From Plasmopara viticola (Eukaryota > Oomycota > Peronosporomycetes > Peronosporales > Peronosporaceae), in contig MBPM02000066.1 in the NCBI GenBank assembly GCA_001695595.3, positions 124,001-188,000 of the forward strand: a stretch of 64,000 nucleotides of DNA. Direction: 5' to 3'. The notes beneath the pieces are model-generated. The model was not told where the DNA came from. It did not search any database and saw only the letters and a list, made by a program, of their open reading frames with translations. The position numbers and the translations under genes were made by a program. Below are positions 1-11,470 of the stretch, piece by piece. Every line of letters begins with the position of its first letter. Within the stretch, counting starts at the first letter, position 1.

Positions 1-1259
1 CCACCAAAGAAATTCAAGTTGAAGTAACATCTTCTTCTGTGGTCAAAGAGCGCGGGGAGAAGGATGCTCTCTGCACATTGTTAAATCGAAAAACAATCGA
101 ATCAACGCGCTTATGCATTCGCTTGGGATCGTTTCTTTTAGTTAGACCACATCTTCTATCAGACTATCCTGGATTATCGAAGTCCTTAAGGAGATGGACT
201 TTATTCGATATGAGACGGATCAACCAATGCATGTCTTAAATGTATTTGAAATGGGCGGGTAGGTCGCTTCTCCGTATAGTAAGCTCCAGCCTCGATCGAT
301 CACTCAAACTGCGCTGACAGTGTATTAATTTGTTAGTGTTCTACAGGCTCAGCTAGTCACTCGAATTTTGCCCTATAGCCATTACACGGTAGCTGTAGAC
401 ACTATCAGCCGCCCACGGCCATCCTTATTCGCCGTATAATAAATTAAGGGTAGAAACAAGAATATGAAACGGTGTTGGGCACTGCAGCAGTCTCAAATTG
501 CGGAGGTCATAATGCCTAATTTACCCCCTGCGTGAAATGCTAGGATCGTCAGCATTGCTATGAAAAAATCGATGATGTATGCCTCTCCATGCTTTTCCAA
601 ACCGTGAAAGCTCCGATGAAAAAAGATTTTATGTGATCGTATCTACCGATCTTACCTCCTTGAGAGGTAGGCTTTTGAATTTAGCGATGCTGGATCCTAT
701 TTACTAAAAAAATTATCACTCATGTATCCCGAAAGTTGTTTTTGTAATATTTGGACGAATGCAATTGTATCTCTTGCTCTGCTGTCACACTATTCAAATT
801 TTAAAAAAATGCTTCGGTGAGAAGGCTTGTCCCAAATAAGCGGCCTTGGAGATCTCTTCGCTACATGATTCATTCGTGCTTTTAAACGTAAGCAGAACTC
901 AAAGGTATCTCGGACCGCTCAAACAAGAGCGTCGATCCCGTGTTATCAAAAGCCGCATTGTTTGGTGCAAACCAGATCTTTCGGTTCACAAGTGTGGCAA
1001 CTTCGCGCACATACTCTCCGTGTGTTTTCTAGCACATTATTGTCCCTTTTCGCGGAGCCGTCTGCTAAAGAACGGCTTGCTGGAGACATCAGCGAGCAGG
1101 TTTTTAAAGCAGCGAGACAAAGAATGCAGCTTTTTTCTTATCTTTGCGACATTACTGTGTCCAGAAGGCCATGTTGTTAGAATTCCGTAGCCACAAACGG
1201 CCTTGCTGTTTGCTTCCAAATTATGCCGGATAGAGCAAGTGCCTAGAAGTTCTTTATTG
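1..1259. other. Gene-free flank
   Basis: No convincing gene is visible. Open frames on both strands are short, have no recognisable motifs and show ordinary stop density. The sequence is AT-rich and probably consists of decayed repeat or intergenic DNA. It ends where similarity to the repeat copies at 16.1 and 19.8 kb begins. Confidence 0.5.
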
Positions 1260-3000
1260 CTTGAGGGTCACACTACCCGCGTTGCCAAGAGCGTCTGGTA
1301 AGCGAAAGGCAAAGTTTTTAGGAGCCCGCTTGTACTTGCAGACTTGATGTGTGAGCCGTAAGCTTGATCCTCTGGCAGCGGTCGCGAGTCCTCGCAAAAT
1401 TGACATATGCGCATGTGAGGCCACTAAGGCTTTTATCGAGTTAAATTATCCTGTGCCTTTTGTAATTATGATATTTGTCGCTCAATAAATGGCTCAGGCT
1501 AGATCTACCAAATCCACTCCTTACTAAGGTAGATCGCCAACTGTCTCATAGCGAAGAAGCTACGATTGCGCGCGAGCATTAAGCGCTCAACTTTTGCATC
1601 GTTGTCTGCAATGAGGGATAGCACTAAAAGCTTCACTTTGGGATTCGTTTTGCATGCCTGGTAGATTCGATTGTCGATAAGTGTTCTAACCCTGCTGATA
1701 TGGGCCGTTTTATAATTTGGTCTGCACAATATCGGGTCCGAAAGAACACTGAGTTTGCCAGACATATATTTAGCGTCTAAAGTATATTTAGCAAAAAACA
1801 TTGTCATTCTTCAAGATCATTGTAGCATATTTATCGCCGCTCGAAAAAATTTACCGTCGTAATTAATCACGAAGGAATGAGAATCAAGAAGATGCACTCG
1901 AAATTTCACTTGAGCGTACTTTATGGCTTGTTGTAGCTAGATTGTTCCATTTCGAAAGCCCTAAGCTACTTATACTGAAGCGATATGACTCTCTTATGAC
2001 CATCTTTATCGAGTTGAAGTAACGCCAACCATTGGCGAAGTTAAAAGCGTCGCAAATTGAAGCCACTGAATTTTCGTGCGTCCAAAAAGACTGAGCAGGT
2101 GTTTGCTTAAAGCATTCTAGTTGGTGCTACTAACAGCGCCTCACCACTTATTGTTCTTTCTAGATAGACTGTACAAAAGCTTTGCGGGGTCCGCGTTGCC
2201 AGCACTATACTGGTACAAATATATGGCTAGGCCCGATCACTTGCATAAAATCTTCGAGTCACGCCGAGCCGGAGTTTACTTTCTCGAAGTTCGCTTAAAC
2301 ACTATGGCTTACAAAGCAGCCGACGACTTTAATTTCCTCCACCGCATAACCGTTTGTCGATTCTGACTAGGATTAATTAGTCCTTCTAACCTCAAAATTC
2401 GACTAAAAAAGCCTAGGTGGGTGCCTGCAGTTGACTAATCTCATTCAAAGCGATATCATTTTGAAGTATGTCGCGACGAAAGCAATTATGGTCGAAACAG
2501 CTGCGGCCCATTGTCGCTGGGGCATTTATTGCCCTTGTGGCATCATAAACCTTACCGCCAGGCGTGCTTACAGCCGTGAAGAATGTACCCGACTATTTTG
2601 AATTTGACAATAGCCAGCTACAGAAATATTGTGCACTATACAACGTGCACCGAATACTGCTGCGTAAATTGTTCTTTCTCAGATAGGGCGTTTGTTCATG
2701 AAGTGTTGCACTTTTAAATTAATTATAAGCATGAGCTAGTCATCACTTTTGTTTGGTTTTCTAAAATAGAAAGTCGATATCAATTGCAGATAGTTCGACT
2801 CCACCGTGTCGTACATTGTCGTTTCAGCAAATAAGGCATTAATAGGTATAACTCCCATGACAATCGCCATTACAACTTCTTGTGCCTGGTATGTCTTGTG
2901 TCTGTCCAATAGAAAACCACTTATAAGTGTATTTGATAGAGATTGTGCAAGATTTAAGGATCCCTGGCAAAAACGCTGTCTATAAGGTTGGTCCAAATCT
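1260..3000 (+). repeat. Decayed dispersed repeat, copy a
   Basis: This stretch aligns by eye, in the same order and orientation, with 15,981-17,700 and 19,691-21,270. Landmarks shared by all three are a CGCTCRTAAAAATGGCT-like word (near 1,480 here), a TGGCTAGGCCYGATCACTTGCA-type word (near 2,224, 16,630 and 20,289), and a stretch ending in a GCTGGGGCA-like word (near 2,517, 16,930 and 20,590). No intact reading frame survives in any copy, so the element class is unknown. Unlike copies b and c, no effector-gene fragment is visible directly upstream of this copy. Boundaries are approximate. Confidence 0.55.
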
Positions 3001-3607
3001 CCAGATCTCAACTGAAACTAATGGTTCAGTAAAGTAAGAGGTTACATCCAATTTAAAGTATTTTACACTGGATGACGCGTAGTTAATACCAAGTACAAAG
3101 CAACTAAATCTGCAGGTAAAAACTTCGAAGAAACCAAAAATTCTCGCATTCATTCAAGAAGCACGTCTTGAATGACGACCAACACGTATATCTAAACATA
3201 GTTCATAGATTGGGGTCTACTAGCGACAAAGTTCTCTGTAGAAGTCAGAACAGAGCACACTGCAATTTTCCAAAAATCTACAAACGTTTCATGCTCGAAG
3301 AAGTTCAACAAAAGCGATCGCGCGAAGTTAAAGTATATTGGTGCGGGTGCCCACATAGTAGTGCCGCGTAGTGCTTGTAGAGGCAAGATCACAAGCGAGC
3401 TACACATCGCATATTCCAATTAGTACAAATTTCGAAGCGCGAGCGGTCACTGAACAAATTTGATAATATTCGAAATTCACTATGGCTGCGCTTCAGAATT
3501 TAACTTCTGCCACTTCGGTTCTTTTGTAACTACTAAGTCCACGATCCCGGGATGATCAAGATTCTCCTTGGCAATTCTCAAATACCATTTCGGTCAGGCT
3601 CAGCAGT
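3001..3607. other. 3' flank of the LWY effector gene
   Basis: Non-coding tract downstream of the minus-strand effector gene. No gene or clear repeat is seen. The minus-strand frame from 3,419 to 3,192 has no recognisable features and is treated as chance. Confidence 0.4.
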
Positions 3608-5263
3608 TCAGGAATCATCTCTGAAAACAGTTGGTCTTATATCATGTGAATTCCAAAAGTCGAACAAGTCCGTTCGCAACGATCGCACCGATGCCTCGTC
3701 ATTCGCATCATAGAGCTTCTTAGCCAGCTCTTCTGGAGTGTAGATGGTTCTTAACAGGGTTATCTTATTGTCGACCAGCTCCGGAGAATATTGGCGACTA
3801 AGCATGGTGAAGTACTTCCCCCATAGATCAATCAGACGACCTTCAGCTTTTGCCGGATCAAGACCTAGACCCTTTACTAGATCAATCACGTTGCCCGACT
3901 TGTCTGTCCACTCCACCTTTTCCTCTCCGAGCGTCAATTTGTTTAGGCTCTTAATCAGAGCATTCACGCTAATACCTGTAGAAGTCCTTATAATTGTCAG
4001 CACACTGGGATCTTCCGCAATGGAAAAGTGTTTACTGCAGTAGATCACCCATGCTTGAAATTCATAGCGCTTTAAGACGTTTGCGTCACGAAGATTTAGC
4101 TCTAAGAAATGAAAAATTTCGTTCGGTTTGCTTCCAGCCGCTGTCCAAACCTTAAACAGCACTCCAAGTACTCGCCTTTTGACTGATTCCAATTCCAAAT
4201 GAGACGATTGCACGAAAGCTCGAGCCACAGTTCTATCGTGCTTACGCAAGACGTCATACAACTTTACTGCTTCATTCGGATATGCTGCACTAAAATCATC
4301 TACGTACTTAACCAACGTAAACAGTCGCGGCTGAAGCTCTTCATGCATCTTGTCGAGTCCCAGCGACTTAAGAACTTCGTGCGGGCTTTTCTTGTTCTTG
4401 AGCCACACTTTAAAGCGATTTTTTTCAAGCTTTGCAGCAAGAGTCGAATATTTCTCGTCGAGCTTGGCCGCTTCAAGCACGTTGGACGCAGCATCAATTT
4501 CCAAGCGAAGGGTTAGGAAAGCGAGCACATTTTTTTGGTTGGTAGGGTTGTTCTGATTAAACTTCCGCACACATTCGTAAGCCGCAGGTAATATCGAGAC
4601 ATAATCATTCGCTTTGACCTTTTCAATCTTATCAACGTCGGAAGAAAGGCCATCATTTTTTATATAACTTTTGTACTCGTTTAAAAGCCGCTTTTTTGTC
4701 TTATTGTCTTCAAAAGTTGTGAGCCGCGTGGCGACATCGTCATAAGTCATAAGATTATTATACCAGTGCCGGAACAGCATATCTTGCAATTGTTTGGCGC
4801 TATCCAGGTATTGCGTATCTTTGTTGGTAGCATACGTTGCCAAGTTGACATCATTAAAGGGAGGCATCAGGAGCGAGATGGGGTCAAAGAAAGGCTTTGG
4901 GTGATGGTTGTTGTATATGTCACAAAACTTGACCCACTTGTACAACATAAGGTTTCGAGGTTTGATGCCCAGGAGCGCAAAGACTTGGCTCGGCGTTCTT
5001 CCAGCGTCCACCCAGAACTGAATTTGCTGGTCGTCAAGGAAAGTGGCCGTCTCTTTCGTACTTGAGATCGATTTAGCTTCTTCAATCATCGTCGACGCCT
5101 TACGGTCGCCATTACAAGCAGTCAGTGCGGCAAGCAAGCTCAACTGCTCCGTCGGGTTCTTTTCGTTTAAGTCGCGAATGTGAGAAACAAAAGCAGCAAA
5201 GTCTGACTCGGCTTTCAAGCCCTTGTCTCCGAGATCATCAGTAGACAATGTAAGCTCCTGAAC
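3608..5263 (-). pseudogene. Downstream portion of the LWY effector after an in-frame TAG
   Basis: These approximately 551 codons continue the upstream 1,768-codon frame without a shift; only the TAG at 5,264-5,266 separates them. The segment holds about two further LWY-type units (IRDLNEKNP...LLAAL; QIQFWVDAG...P-x-Q-V) and a diverged C-terminal region ending at 3,608. No ATG lies near its start, so independent translation is unlikely. In three related fragments (13,515-13,517 minus, 15,576-15,578 plus, 19,245-19,247 plus) the codon at the TAG position is TTG. The stop therefore looks derived in this copy. Alternatives are stop readthrough, a population polymorphism or an assembly error. Confidence 0.8.
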
Positions 5264-8200
5264 CTATGTGTCGTAGTACTCGCCGTACTTCGTCAGCACA
5301 GAGGAAAAAAATTGCTTCTTCTCTTCGTCCAGATTAAGCCGCTTATAAAGTTTATCGCGTGTCATCATACGATTAAACCAGTCCCGAAACAGCATGGCCT
5401 CCAATCGCTTGGCATCGTTCAGATTTTCTGGAGTGGCCTCTACGACAAGTGTGATCAGTTCAACGTCAGAGAAGTAATTTTTTAACGCCGTAGTTGGAAA
5501 AAGTAAAGATCCTAGATGATGTTTGCTGTATATGTCAAAGAACTTGGCACAACGAGAGATAAAACGCAAGCTTTTAGAGCCAGAAAACAACAGCCCAACG
5601 ATTTCATCCAGCGTATTCTTTTCGTTCACCCAATGTTGAAACTGCTCAATTTCAACAAGCTCGGCAGAAGCAAGAGTGTGCGGGACCAACTTGGCTTCGT
5701 CAATCATTTTCACCACAACTTTGTCGCCATACATTGTAAAGAGTAACGCATACAAGCTCATTTTAGAAGCAGGGTTATGCTCGTTATACGTGTTAACGTG
5801 ACCATCAAACAGAGAAAACACATTGCCGTAATTCAAATTAGACGTCGAGGACACAACAAGCGCTGTCTTTTGCTTTAAATTCTCGACAAATCCATCAAAT
5901 TTATCCAAAAGTGGAGCAAATGTAGATCCCGACGCTTCGTTCACTCCGAGCTGCTCTTCAAGTGCTTTACGAGTCATCAGTTTATTAAACCAGTGTGAAA
6001 ACAGCACAGCTTCCAGCCGCTTGGCATCGTCGGAGTTTTTCGACGTTGCTTCGAGAACAATTTTGGCTACCGTGGCGTCTGTATAGAGCCTTTTCAATAA
6101 TGCAATCGGATCAAACGATGAGTCTGGGTAATGTTTATAGAAATTATCAAAGAACTCAACTAGTTTGTGAGCCAGAGATGGGCTTTTAGACCCAGACTCT
6201 AACAGATCAACAACTTTGGCTGGGGATTTCTTAGCACCTTCCCAGAACTTAAACTGCTCGGCCTCAACAAGCTCGGCAGAAGCAAGAGTGTCCGGGTTTA
6301 ACTTGGCTTCGTCAATCATTTTGACCAGAGTTTTATCACCATAAATTCTGTGCAGTAACGCAAACAAGCTCACTTGTGTAGCAGGACTATGCTCATTATA
6401 CGAGCGAACGTAAGCATCGTAAAGATAAAACAAATTGCCGTGATTCTGGATCTTGTTAGCAGGAGTAAAAGGCACAACAAGTGCTGTCTTTTGCCTTAAA
6501 TTCTCCACATATCCATCAAATGTATCCAATAGTTTAGCAAAAGTAGGCTCCGTCTTTTCGTTCAGCCCAAGCAGCTCCTCAAGTTTTCCACGAGTCATTA
6601 CATTGTTGAACCAGTGTGTGAACAGCACAGGTTCGAGCCGTTTGGCATCGTCTAAGCTTTTCGACGTTGCGTCTACAAGAAATGCGGCCAGCTCGTGATC
6701 CGAAAAGTGCTTCTCCAACAAGTTGATTGGGTCGAATGAAGGGTTTGGGTGGTGCTTGCAGAAAACGCCCGAAAATTCTATCCACTTGTAGATAAAATGC
6801 AAGCTTTTGGCATTAAAACCCATCAGCTCATAGATATCGATTGGATTCTTTTCCCTTTTTACCCAAAAAAGAATCTGTTCAGACTCAAGATGCTTGGCAA
6901 CCTCTAGAGTCTTGGGGAACGACTTGGCTTTGTCAATCATGGCCAACAATTTGCCATCCCCAAAGACAGCCGTGAGTAGCGCGAGCAAGCTCAGTTGCTT
7001 TGTAGGGTTTTTCTCATTATAAGTGCGAACATACGTGGCATAAGCATCAATCACCGAACCGTACAGCGTTTCATCGGACGATGAGATTAATTTCGCTCCA
7101 ATCTCAGCTTGTTGAGTATGAAAGCCTTTCCACGCCTTAAGAATAGGAGCAAATTTGCGTTGCCCCTTTTGAATGTTGAGCAGCTTTACAAATTGATTAC
7201 TGGTCAACATCGAGTTAAACCAGTCTAGCAACAGCATGTCTTGCACTTTTTCGGCATCTTTCTTGTATTCTGGCGTTGCTGCTACAACAAGCGAGGCCAG
7301 CAACTCGTCGGAAAAGTATTTTCTCAACAACTTGATGGGATCGAAATGAAGCTTTGGATTGAGCTGGATAAATCGATCAATACACTGAACCCACGTAAAA
7401 ATTCTTTGATGGCCATCACGTCCGGAAAGTAGTCGCTTGGTAAAATCGTCTGGAGTCGACTCAGAGCCCACCCAGTGTTGAATAAGTTTCACTTCAAGGA
7501 GTTTGGCGGTCTCCGCAGCAACGGAATTCGATTTTGCCGACTCGATCATAGCCAGCACCTCATGGTCTCCGAACCTAGTGATAAGCACCGCGAGCAAGCT
7601 CAAATGATTCGTAGGATTTTGCTCGTTGTAGACACTGACAAAGGTGTCGTAAGCATCGAGCAATAAGCCATCGTGAGCGCTATCGTCCGACTTAAGCCGG
7701 TAAGCCATATCTGGTGTGAGGGATTTGAAACTGGGGCCGTCATGGAGCATATTCAAATCAGGCAAATTGGCCATCTTGTTGCGAATTTGCTTATACGACG
7801 TATGAAGTGACTTGACAAAGTTATCGTTTAATCCGTAATCAATAAGCTGCTTTAATACTTTGTCATTGCTTTGCATACTGTTGAACAAGTCGTGAATCAC
7901 AAAGTCCTTCAATTGTTCAACACCGTGCGTATTTCCTTCTTTTGCGATTGTTCTTAATAGCATCTCGATGTCGTATCGCTTGCTCAAATTTACGGTTGGA
8001 TTGAACATAAACTCTCGGTGACTTTGGCAAAATTTGCCAATAAAGTTTAACCACTTGTTGATCAACGGCAGGCTTCGAAAGTCGACATCCAGCAGCTCAA
8101 AGACTTGGTCCGGCGTTTTACCGGATCTCACCCAATATTCAAGCTGCTCAGCTTCAACATTCTCGGCAACTTTTGCGGTGTCGGGGTGCGTTTTGGCTGC

Positions 8201-10570
8201 TAAAATCATAGTCGACGCATCGCGATCACCAAAGCGAATAGTGAGTGCAGCGAGCAACCTTAGTCGTGCAAATGGCTTCAACTTGTTGTAAGAGCGAATG
8301 TAATTGTCATAGGCAGCAAACACTTTGCCGTCGTACAGGAACATGTCCCGATCTCCAGCCTTGATTTCGGTGCGAGCAATAAGTTGTCCCACCGCTTCAT
8401 TTCTTGTCCTGCACCACTCTCTGACTCGTTTTAATATAGCTGGAGGACCTATGTCGTCAACAAAGTGCTGGTAATTTTTCACCACAGAATCAAATTTGGT
8501 GTTCTTTTCGCGTGCGGGATTGAGCAAAAAGAAAAATCTCTCATGTGTAATCATCCTGTCAAACAAATTAAAGAACAGCAAATCCTTTAGCCGCGATCCA
8601 CTATTTGAGTTTTGCAGCTCTTCCAATACAATTGAGGCCAGGACATTGTCATTATATCGTGTCATCAACATTACGATCGGATCGAACGAGTGCTCAGGAC
8701 GACGCTTGATGAACTCATCATAAAACTTGATCCACTTGTCAATAAACGTCCGAGCTTGAAGAGTGGGATCCAATAGACTAAACACTTCGTCCGGACTTTT
8801 CCCTGCGTCCACCCAGTACTGAATCTGCTCATTTTCAAGTCGCGTGACCACTTCTACATTTTTCAATGATAATTTGGCCGAGTCAATTATCGCCGCCAGC
8901 TCAGAATCGCCGAAGCGAGCCGTGAGAACTGCAAGCAATCTCAGCGGCATGTTCGGATTCTTCTCGTTGTTCTTTCTGATGGACATCTCGTACGCTGCGA
9001 GAATCGAGCTATCATAGTCGCTGTTGCGGCCAACCGTCTTGCCTGTGACCTTCCTAGGCACACCCTCGGGTAAATTCAAAGTGCTTGGGTGAATCATCTC
9101 CTCGCGAAATTGCTTAAACGTCACAATACAAGAGTCGACACTGGCAACGTTTGTCCCGCGACAGCCAGTCAGCTTCGACACTTCGTCATCGCTCTTCAAG
9201 TTATTAAACCAGTCTAAGAACAGCAAGTTCTTAAACCGTTTAGCATCCGGATTGTTCTGCTCTCCCATGGCAATCCTGGCCAGCTGATTGTCGCTCAAGT
9301 TGATTCTCAAAGTTGCAAGTAGATCGAACGGCGGCTTTAAGTGTTGCTTCGAGAATTCGTCAAAAAACTCAAACAACGTGCTAATGGACTGCAGGCTTTG
9401 CGAATTGAAATCAATCAGCTTTAGAACTGTGTCCGGAGACTTCTCTGCTACCCAATGTTGAATCTGCTCTGTTTCAAGAAGCTTGGCCTTCGCCGCAGTT
9501 TCTGGAATCGCTTTCGCCGCTGAAATAACTGAGAAAGCACCACCTTCGCCAAAACAAGCGACCAGTACAGGAAGTAGATTCAGTGTCTCTGATGGGTATG
9601 CTGAATTATAGGCGTCGACGTACTTGTCGAACGCAATGAACACCTCATTGTCGAGCTTTTGAGGCTTGTACTTGAGCTGAGCCTTACCCCTAGTGCTAGT
9701 AGAGGGCTGTGTAGTCATATGCTCTGATTTCCGCTTCATCTTGAACTCCGAAATGATCCTCCTTAGTTCCTCAGGAGAGCTCACGCTGTCAAAATAGTTT
9801 TTGTACGCTTCCTCTAGACGTGAAACATACAAATTTTTTCCCTCATAGTCTTTCAGCAGCGCAGTGACGTCGTCTTTAGTCTTAAAACTGTTGAGCCAGT
9901 AGCATTTTAGATGAGTTTCTATTCGATTGATAGCGTTCGACGGAACTGCTTGCATGGCAATCGTCTTGATCATTTGGTCGGAGAAGCGAGAGAAGAATTC
10001 ATGAATTGATAAAACTGGTGTCGTCTTTGACTGCTGGATATGACGCGTATACTCATCGATGTACAGTAGCCACGTATAGGTATCAACTAACGTAACAGCT
10101 GTGAATGAACTGCCGGTCGAATCGAGCTTCAATTCTTTGTAAACTTCATCCGGATGTTTGTTGCCTTCTAGCCACACGTGAATCCGCTGAGCAGCTTCTA
10201 CTTCTTTTTCTCTCCATTTGACAAAAAACAGATCCGGTGCGCTGGCCACGACCTTTGTCGCTTCGTCGCTGTTGCGAGTAAGGGACGGTGAGGCTACGCC
10301 AAAAGTACCCTCGATATCTTCGGCCACACCTCTAGCCACGGCGGAAGACATAGCATGCTCGAAATTACCGACTTCGTTCGAGACAGGCATCCTCTCCTCG
10401 TCTTCAGCATTCGTTTTAAACCTCTTCCTATCGTACCAATCGTCCGCATCGTACTTGTCGGGTAGACCTTGAACGTCGGAGGCGACCTCAAACAACTGAA
10501 CGGCGGGGTCAACAACAGCGAATTTCAATAAAACAGCGGCGTTTAGCAACCTGGCGCGTGAGAGACGCAT
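5264..10570 (-). CDS. Giant tandem-LWY RxLR-type effector, part before the in-frame stop
   Basis: This encodes a 1,768-residue protein from the first ATG at 10,570. An open codon run reaches 10,591, but without an ATG. Residues 1-30 form a basic start and a hydrophobic stretch (about 8-21), a weak signal peptide. An RKRF-like site at 48-51 and an EER at 58-60 follow, as in degenerate RxLR-dEER effectors. From about residue 100 the protein is about eight units of roughly 200 residues. Each unit has a YNE-x-NP...LSLLA-LL...FGD segment, an EQIQ-x-WV...K-x-P-D-x-V segment and an FDPI...LL segment. This is the pattern of tandem WY/LWY helical modules in oomycete effectors such as PSR2, which are delivered into plant cells. 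Its target cannot be read from sequence. The frame ends at TAG 5,264-5,266 and then stays open in the same frame to 3,608. Four decayed partial copies lie upstream. It could be functional as a shortened protein. Confidence 0.85.
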   Translation of the reverse strand: MRLSRARLLNAAVLLKFAVVDPAVQLFEVASDVQGLPDKYDADDWYDRKRFKTNAEDEERMPVSNEVGNFEHAMSSAVARGVAEDIEGTFGVASPSLTRNSDEATKVVASAPDLFFVKWREKEVEAAQRIHVWLEGNKHPDEVYKELKLDSTGSSFTAVTLVDTYTWLLYIDEYTRHIQQSKTTPVLSIHEFFSRFSDQMIKTIAMQAVPSNAINRIETHLKCYWLNSFKTKDDVTALLKDYEGKNLYVSRLEEAYKNYFDSVSSPEELRRIISEFKMKRKSEHMTTQPSTSTRGKAQLKYKPQKLDNEVFIAFDKYVDAYNSAYPSETLNLLPVLVACFGEGGAFSVISAAKAIPETAAKAKLLETEQIQHWVAEKSPDTVLKLIDFNSQSLQSISTLFEFFDEFSKQHLKPPFDLLATLRINLSDNQLARIAMGEQNNPDAKRFKNLLFLDWFNNLKSDDEVSKLTGCRGTNVASVDSCIVTFKQFREEMIHPSTLNLPEGVPRKVTGKTVGRNSDYDSSILAAYEMSIRKNNEKNPNMPLRLLAVLTARFGDSELAAIIDSAKLSLKNVEVVTRLENEQIQYWVDAGKSPDEVFSLLDPTLQARTFIDKWIKFYDEFIKRRPEHSFDPIVMLMTRYNDNVLASIVLEELQNSNSGSRLKDLLFFNLFDRMITHERFFFLLNPAREKNTKFDSVVKNYQHFVDDIGPPAILKRVREWCRTRNEAVGQLIARTEIKAGDRDMFLYDGKVFAAYDNYIRSYNKLKPFARLRLLAALTIRFGDRDASTMILAAKTHPDTAKVAENVEAEQLEYWVRSGKTPDQVFELLDVDFRSLPLINKWLNFIGKFCQSHREFMFNPTVNLSKRYDIEMLLRTIAKEGNTHGVEQLKDFVIHDLFNSMQSNDKVLKQLIDYGLNDNFVKSLHTSYKQIRNKMANLPDLNMLHDGPSFKSLTPDMAYRLKSDDSAHDGLLLDAYDTFVSVYNEQNPTNHLSLLAVLITRFGDHEVLAMIESAKSNSVAAETAKLLEVKLIQHWVGSESTPDDFTKRLLSGRDGHQRIFTWVQCIDRFIQLNPKLHFDPIKLLRKYFSDELLASLVVAATPEYKKDAEKVQDMLLLDWFNSMLTSNQFVKLLNIQKGQRKFAPILKAWKGFHTQQAEIGAKLISSSDETLYGSVIDAYATYVRTYNEKNPTKQLSLLALLTAVFGDGKLLAMIDKAKSFPKTLEVAKHLESEQILFWVKREKNPIDIYELMGFNAKSLHFIYKWIEFSGVFCKHHPNPSFDPINLLEKHFSDHELAAFLVDATSKSLDDAKRLEPVLFTHWFNNVMTRGKLEELLGLNEKTEPTFAKLLDTFDGYVENLRQKTALVVPFTPANKIQNHGNLFYLYDAYVRSYNEHSPATQVSLFALLHRIYGDKTLVKMIDEAKLNPDTLASAELVEAEQFKFWEGAKKSPAKVVDLLESGSKSPSLAHKLVEFFDNFYKHYPDSSFDPIALLKRLYTDATVAKIVLEATSKNSDDAKRLEAVLFSHWFNKLMTRKALEEQLGVNEASGSTFAPLLDKFDGFVENLKQKTALVVSSTSNLNYGNVFSLFDGHVNTYNEHNPASKMSLYALLFTMYGDKVVVKMIDEAKLVPHTLASAELVEIEQFQHWVNEKNTLDEIVGLLFSGSKSLRFISRCAKFFDIYSKHHLGSLLFPTTALKNYFSDVELITLVVEATPENLNDAKRLEAMLFRDWFNRMMTRDKLYKRLNLDEEKKQFFSSVLTKYGEYYDT

Positions 10571-10591
10571 GGGGCAAATCTTCGTAACCAA

Positions 10592-10835
10592 TGATTGCAG
10601 TCGTATAATAGTGGTATACTATGCTTTCCGTTTGCCATGTAATCGCTTATCCTATAGTAGTACATTAGATACCAAAGGTTTTTTCCGTCTTAGTGTAGAT
10701 AACGAAGCATCATTATTTAGCAGTCGAGCCTGGCTAGAAATGCCGGATGATGAGTTATGCTCCTTCGGAAGGACGACGCTTGAAATAAAAATAGGTCGTT
10801 TTATTTATTTTCTTAGAATAAATTATCTCGAAATG
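10592..10835. other. Short intergenic interval upstream of the effector
   Basis: This interval separates the effector ATG from the first effector fragment and should contain the minus-strand promoter. No clear core-promoter motif was recognised. Confidence 0.3.
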
Positions 10836-11470
10836 TGATCAGCTCGAAGTCAAAGAAAGAGTTTTTTAACGCCGTAGCTGGGAAAAGTAAAGACCATGGA
10901 TGACATTTGCTGTGTATGTTAAAGAACCTGGCACATTTTGAGGTAAAACGCAAGCTTTTATAGTCAGAGATTAACAGCCTAACGACTTCTTACAGCTCTT
11001 TTTTGTTTTGTTCACTCAGTGTGGAAATTTTTCGACCTCGATCAGCTCAGCAGTAACAACAGTGTGCGGGGTCAATTTGATTTTGCTAATTATTCTAACC
11101 ACCATAAATTGTAAAGAGTAATGCAAACAAGCTCATTTGTGCTGCAGAATTATGCTCGTTGTTCGAGCGATTGTGATCGTCATATAAGATAACAGAATGC
11201 TGGGCTTCAATATAGAGATTGAAGGCTGTCTTTTGCTCCAATTTCTTGCCAAATCCATTAGACTTATCTAAAGGTATAGCAAAAGTAGACACCGATGCTT
11301 CAATCAGCCCAAGAAGCTTCTCAAGTGCTTTTCTACTCATTTTATTGTCAAACCAATGTGAAAACAGCACAGCTTCTAGCCGTTCAAAATCGTTTATATT
11401 TTTCGACGTTGCTTCGACGACAGTTTTGCTCCCATAGTGTCTAAAAGAAGCATTTTTAATGACATAATCA
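10836..11470 (-). pseudogene. LWY effector fragment A
   Basis: Aligns collinearly with 5,453-6,080 of the intact effector, its last pre-stop LWY unit. A shared landmark is AACGCCGTAG near 10,870 here and 5,490 in the gene, and the conserved EATP/DAKRLEA region is also recognisable. Several frameshifts and stops interrupt it; the longest surviving open stretch is 11,370-11,095. It is the mirror copy of the fragment at 18,420-19,020 on the opposite strand. Confidence 0.75.

Noticed and set aside
846..1190. A 114-codon plus-strand frame
   Set aside because: It overlaps several other frames of similar length, has no domain or compositional signal, and sits in repeat-rich DNA.
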